A stretch of DNA of 64,000 nucleotides from Chondrus crispus (Eukaryota > Rhodophyta > Florideophyceae > Gigartinales > Gigartinaceae), in assembly GCF_000350225.1 (NCBI RefSeq), contig NW_005179134.1, positions 1-64,000 on the forward strand, given 5' to 3'. A program made the translations under genes and the position numbers. Shown piece by piece: positions 61,607 to 64,000 of the stretch (position 1 is its first letter; every line of letters starts with the position of its first letter). The notes below the pieces were generated by a model. That model worked only from the letters and a program-made list of their open reading frames with translations, was not told where the DNA came from and did not search any database.

Positions 61607-62749
61607 GGGGGTGGCTATAGCGAGATCGAAACGGAGAATGGGAGATGCTACCCCTGAAGACGGGAGATGAGTCCTAATTAAGAAGTTCGGGGCTATGTAA
61701 GAGTGGATGCGGTATCTGATTTAGTGTTGGGGAGAGAGGCAGTTCCTCTTTACTACGTCTACCTCCCTCCGGTCTCAAGCTACTGTAAGACTATATTACT
61801 GTAGCTATCATAACTAAATGGTGGTGTAAGGGCCTCCAGGTTGGCCATCTGTGTACACGAAAAGAATTATCCACCTAGCACTATGTGTACACGGGAATGT
61901 ACAGTAGTACACGTGCGCCGTCACTCCAGCTTGCACGTGTACGGTGGGCTACGAGTATCACTCCTAACTGAGGCTATATCAGCTACCGTTGAGCGTCCGA
62001 AACGAAGTTATCATACTAGTACAGACGAGGCAGATACCAATTCGTCCAAAAGCAGTGTGATCGCGCTTCGTATGTGCTCGTCCACAACGTCGGGCACCGT
62101 TCGGTCGAGGCCCACGTGCACAACCTGGGGCAGTTTAGTGGCAAGGAACGCCTCCACCAGGCTTTTAAGCGCGGTTGAAGCGTGTCCATCACACACTGTG
62201 CGCGATTCCCAGTGCCCACCGACTTGGCCGGCGTTACATCCCATCCGAATGATATCTTGCGGCCCAGTTGCGGTGGCGGGCGCAGCAGGGTTTCCAGATT
62301 CTTCGTCCAGGGGTACGTTGCGCCCTTATTAGTGCGGGTGCTCGCACGCCTGGAGGTGAAGTCATCCCGTCGTTATTCCGATCGAATCATCATCGATTGA
62401 ACGCTTGCGATCGACACGTTCTTTTCTCATCCAATTCTGTCCGTACAATTCTGCCTAGGTATCGAGCGTCCAAGCGCGCAGCTCTCCCTCGAGCGCTCTC
62501 CCTTCCGCAATAGTAACAAACTGTTGGATACCTCCCCTCAACTGTTGATGGTGTGAGAGGCTTCGGAGGGGTAGCCAAGGGAGCACGCAACGCATTACAC
62601 GCGGGTCGCGGAAAACCGGTACGGTCGAGCTCGCAAAGAGGGAGTGGTACATGTGGCCGGTCATGTGCAGTCGTCGTGAGGTGCCGATTAGGGTACGATC
62701 AGTGACGGGTTAGAAGCCGGCGCGGGATAACTAACCGAACGGTAGTAGT
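61607..62749. other. Unassigned, possible LTR-like sequence
   Basis: Contains GTACAC/CACGTGTAC-rich sequence at about 61.85-61.95 kb. A minus ORF at 62011-62244 has a helical stretch (VVHVGLDRTVPDVVDEHIRS) without recognised identity. Confidence 0.3.
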
Positions 62750-64000
62750 TTGGCGCGAAAGGGACGGGGGCGAGCTTGCCCCCAGTTTACTGCAGAGGAT
62801 CAGATTCGGGTCTTAACCCCTCAGAGGAACGCCCGGACACTGGCCCCAGCACAGTGCCTGCCACCGACTGTGTACAGGGTACTGTACGCAATCACAATAA
62901 TTAGCATTCTAATTACAAACTACCGCACGGGCCCCGACACTAAACGTGTGCCTAGCTGCACAAAAGTATCCGGGTACTACCGATCGGCGCATGCCGGCTC
63001 ACACTACGTGAACACTTCCACCGCGTGTAAAACCGTGTACGGCCACCAGATTACAAACCTCAGCGCGCGTCGGTCGTTATACAAAATTAACCTCGGCATC
63101 CCATATTCTCCCTCTGATTCAACTCCAAACATCCTGCGCACATATTACGACTCAGAATGTACCGGTTGCCGAGACACTCAGTGCTCCATATCCAGTTTTG
63201 CGGCAGTATGGCACAAATTCCCCATCGCGTGGCACTCAAACTGCCAAAAACTTATATCAGCCATAAACTGCGAAGTAGAGTACGTCCCCACGTTCTATTC
63301 CACTAAACATTTCAACTGTATTTGCAATCTCATACAAGTCCTTTTCTCAATCCCTTCACTATCCGTCCAATCCTCTCTATAGACAACGCTGCCGCACGTC
63401 TCACCGTTTCCGCTGACTTTCCAATCCTCAAGGTCAAACAATCGATATCAAATATCATGACCTTCAAGAAGAAGTCCTAAGTAATGGCCTCGCCTTACGC
63501 CATGTCCCATCGAAAGATATCCATCAGACTGCCTCACCAAGCAACTCAGAGCCCACACATTTCATACCCAACTCCACCTACTGCAAAACACCAGAGACAA
63601 GATCACGGGCGCGGCGACTGCCGTAGAATAACACACTTTTCATTCATTTATTCTCCATTTGCCGTATGATAATTTACAGCACAGTGTGACAATACAGTAG
63701 AGTGAGTTACACAAGCCCGCTTCGGCTCCGGCAAACCCCGCCGCCGCAGGGCATCTTTAGCGGTACGCAGGGTTAATAACGTGAACAGAGTGTTTTACTT
63801 TTCTTGAGTGGTGTTTGCAAAGCGGTTCGTAAGTTCGACACACTTCAGTTTGCAGATTGGGGGCTCTCAAGGTTAGTGAGAGGTTAGGCCTCGCATTTTT
63901 GCTTTCCTCATCCAAATTCGTCCCGTTTTATTGAGATCCTGTTACTACTTGGAACGATACAGTAGATGCTAGACTATAATAAACTATTACTTTAGTCTAG
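62750..64000. other. Unassigned; one 210-codon plus ORF of doubtful status
   Basis: The ORF at 62750-63382 is Cys-, Tyr- and Ser-rich with a short hydrophobic run (VLYAITIISILIT). It lacks a recognisable domain and has a composition close to that of its surroundings. The rest to the window end shows nothing I can name. Confidence 0.3.

Noticed and set aside
62750-63382. A 210-codon ORF as a gene
   Set aside because: No domain, no conserved neighbour, and composition like the surrounding sequence. Kept only as unassigned.
1-64000. tRNA, rRNA, riboswitch or operon structure
   Set aside because: I looked for cloverleaf B-box sequence, rRNA blocks and gene strings with short spacing and found none I could support by eye. 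A tRNA scan would be decisive.

Overview
The window is eukaryotic nuclear DNA that is almost entirely transposable elements. Genes are monocistronic, one clean spliceosomal intron candidate is visible, and promoters look like TATA elements inside LTRs. There is no bacterial gene order, tRNA, rRNA or CRISPR array that I can support. Low intron use, mid GC content and a mixture of Ty3/gypsy chromoviruses, Ty1/copia, CACTA-like and Harbinger-like elements would fit a multicellular red alga such as Chondrus. That is a guess from style, not from a marker gene.

Layout. 0-5.4 kb is the only part with host-like genes: a metallophosphoesterase with an N-terminal membrane anchor (TMEM62-like), a 58-codon remnant of serine hydroxymethyltransferase, a 484-codon orphan ORF, and a decayed copy of what looks like actin-related protein 5. 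5.8-10.9 kb holds a large CACTA/Plavaka-type transposase split by one frameshift, with a 35-bp tandem array behind it. 12.5-16.7 kb is a decayed Ty1/copia element, followed by an intact ORF that looks like a C-H-D cysteine peptidase. 18-46 kb is a nest of one chromovirus family: four LTR-like units starting TGTAGTGCAAT or a variant of it, two gag-pol copies in opposite orientation (28.1-33.4 kb minus, 38.6-46.2 kb plus), each interrupted in reverse transcriptase by the same unclassified 1.2-kb insertion, and three copies of an antisense accessory ORF that sits just inside the 3' LTR. 46.2-49.2 kb is purine-rich non-coding sequence. 49.2-53.3 kb holds a second LTR family and a gag-only element with a CCHC knuckle but no pol. 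56.4-59.4 kb is a dead Harbinger element with a convergent SANT-like gene and DDE transposase. The rest is unassigned.

The main results of reading across scales are these. (1) The LTRs at 18,090-19,055 (minus) and 37,428-38,393 (plus) are both 966 bp, nearly identical where compared, and carry the same 5-bp flank (ACGAA) on the outer side. They are best read as the 3' and 5' LTR of one insertion torn apart by an inversion with a breakpoint inside the element. (2) The chromovirus family carries a long antisense ORF between its purine-rich 3' region and the polypurine tract; three diverged copies share a C-terminal motif. (3) Four near-perfect hairpins (arms 23-27 bp, loops 3-11 bp) occur; three lie in coding sequence, and each looks like a local inverted duplication that damaged the gene. 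(4) Two unrelated LTR families share the same 18-nt primer binding site. Nothing here is a defence system or an operon. The interest lies in mobile-element structure and rearrangement.
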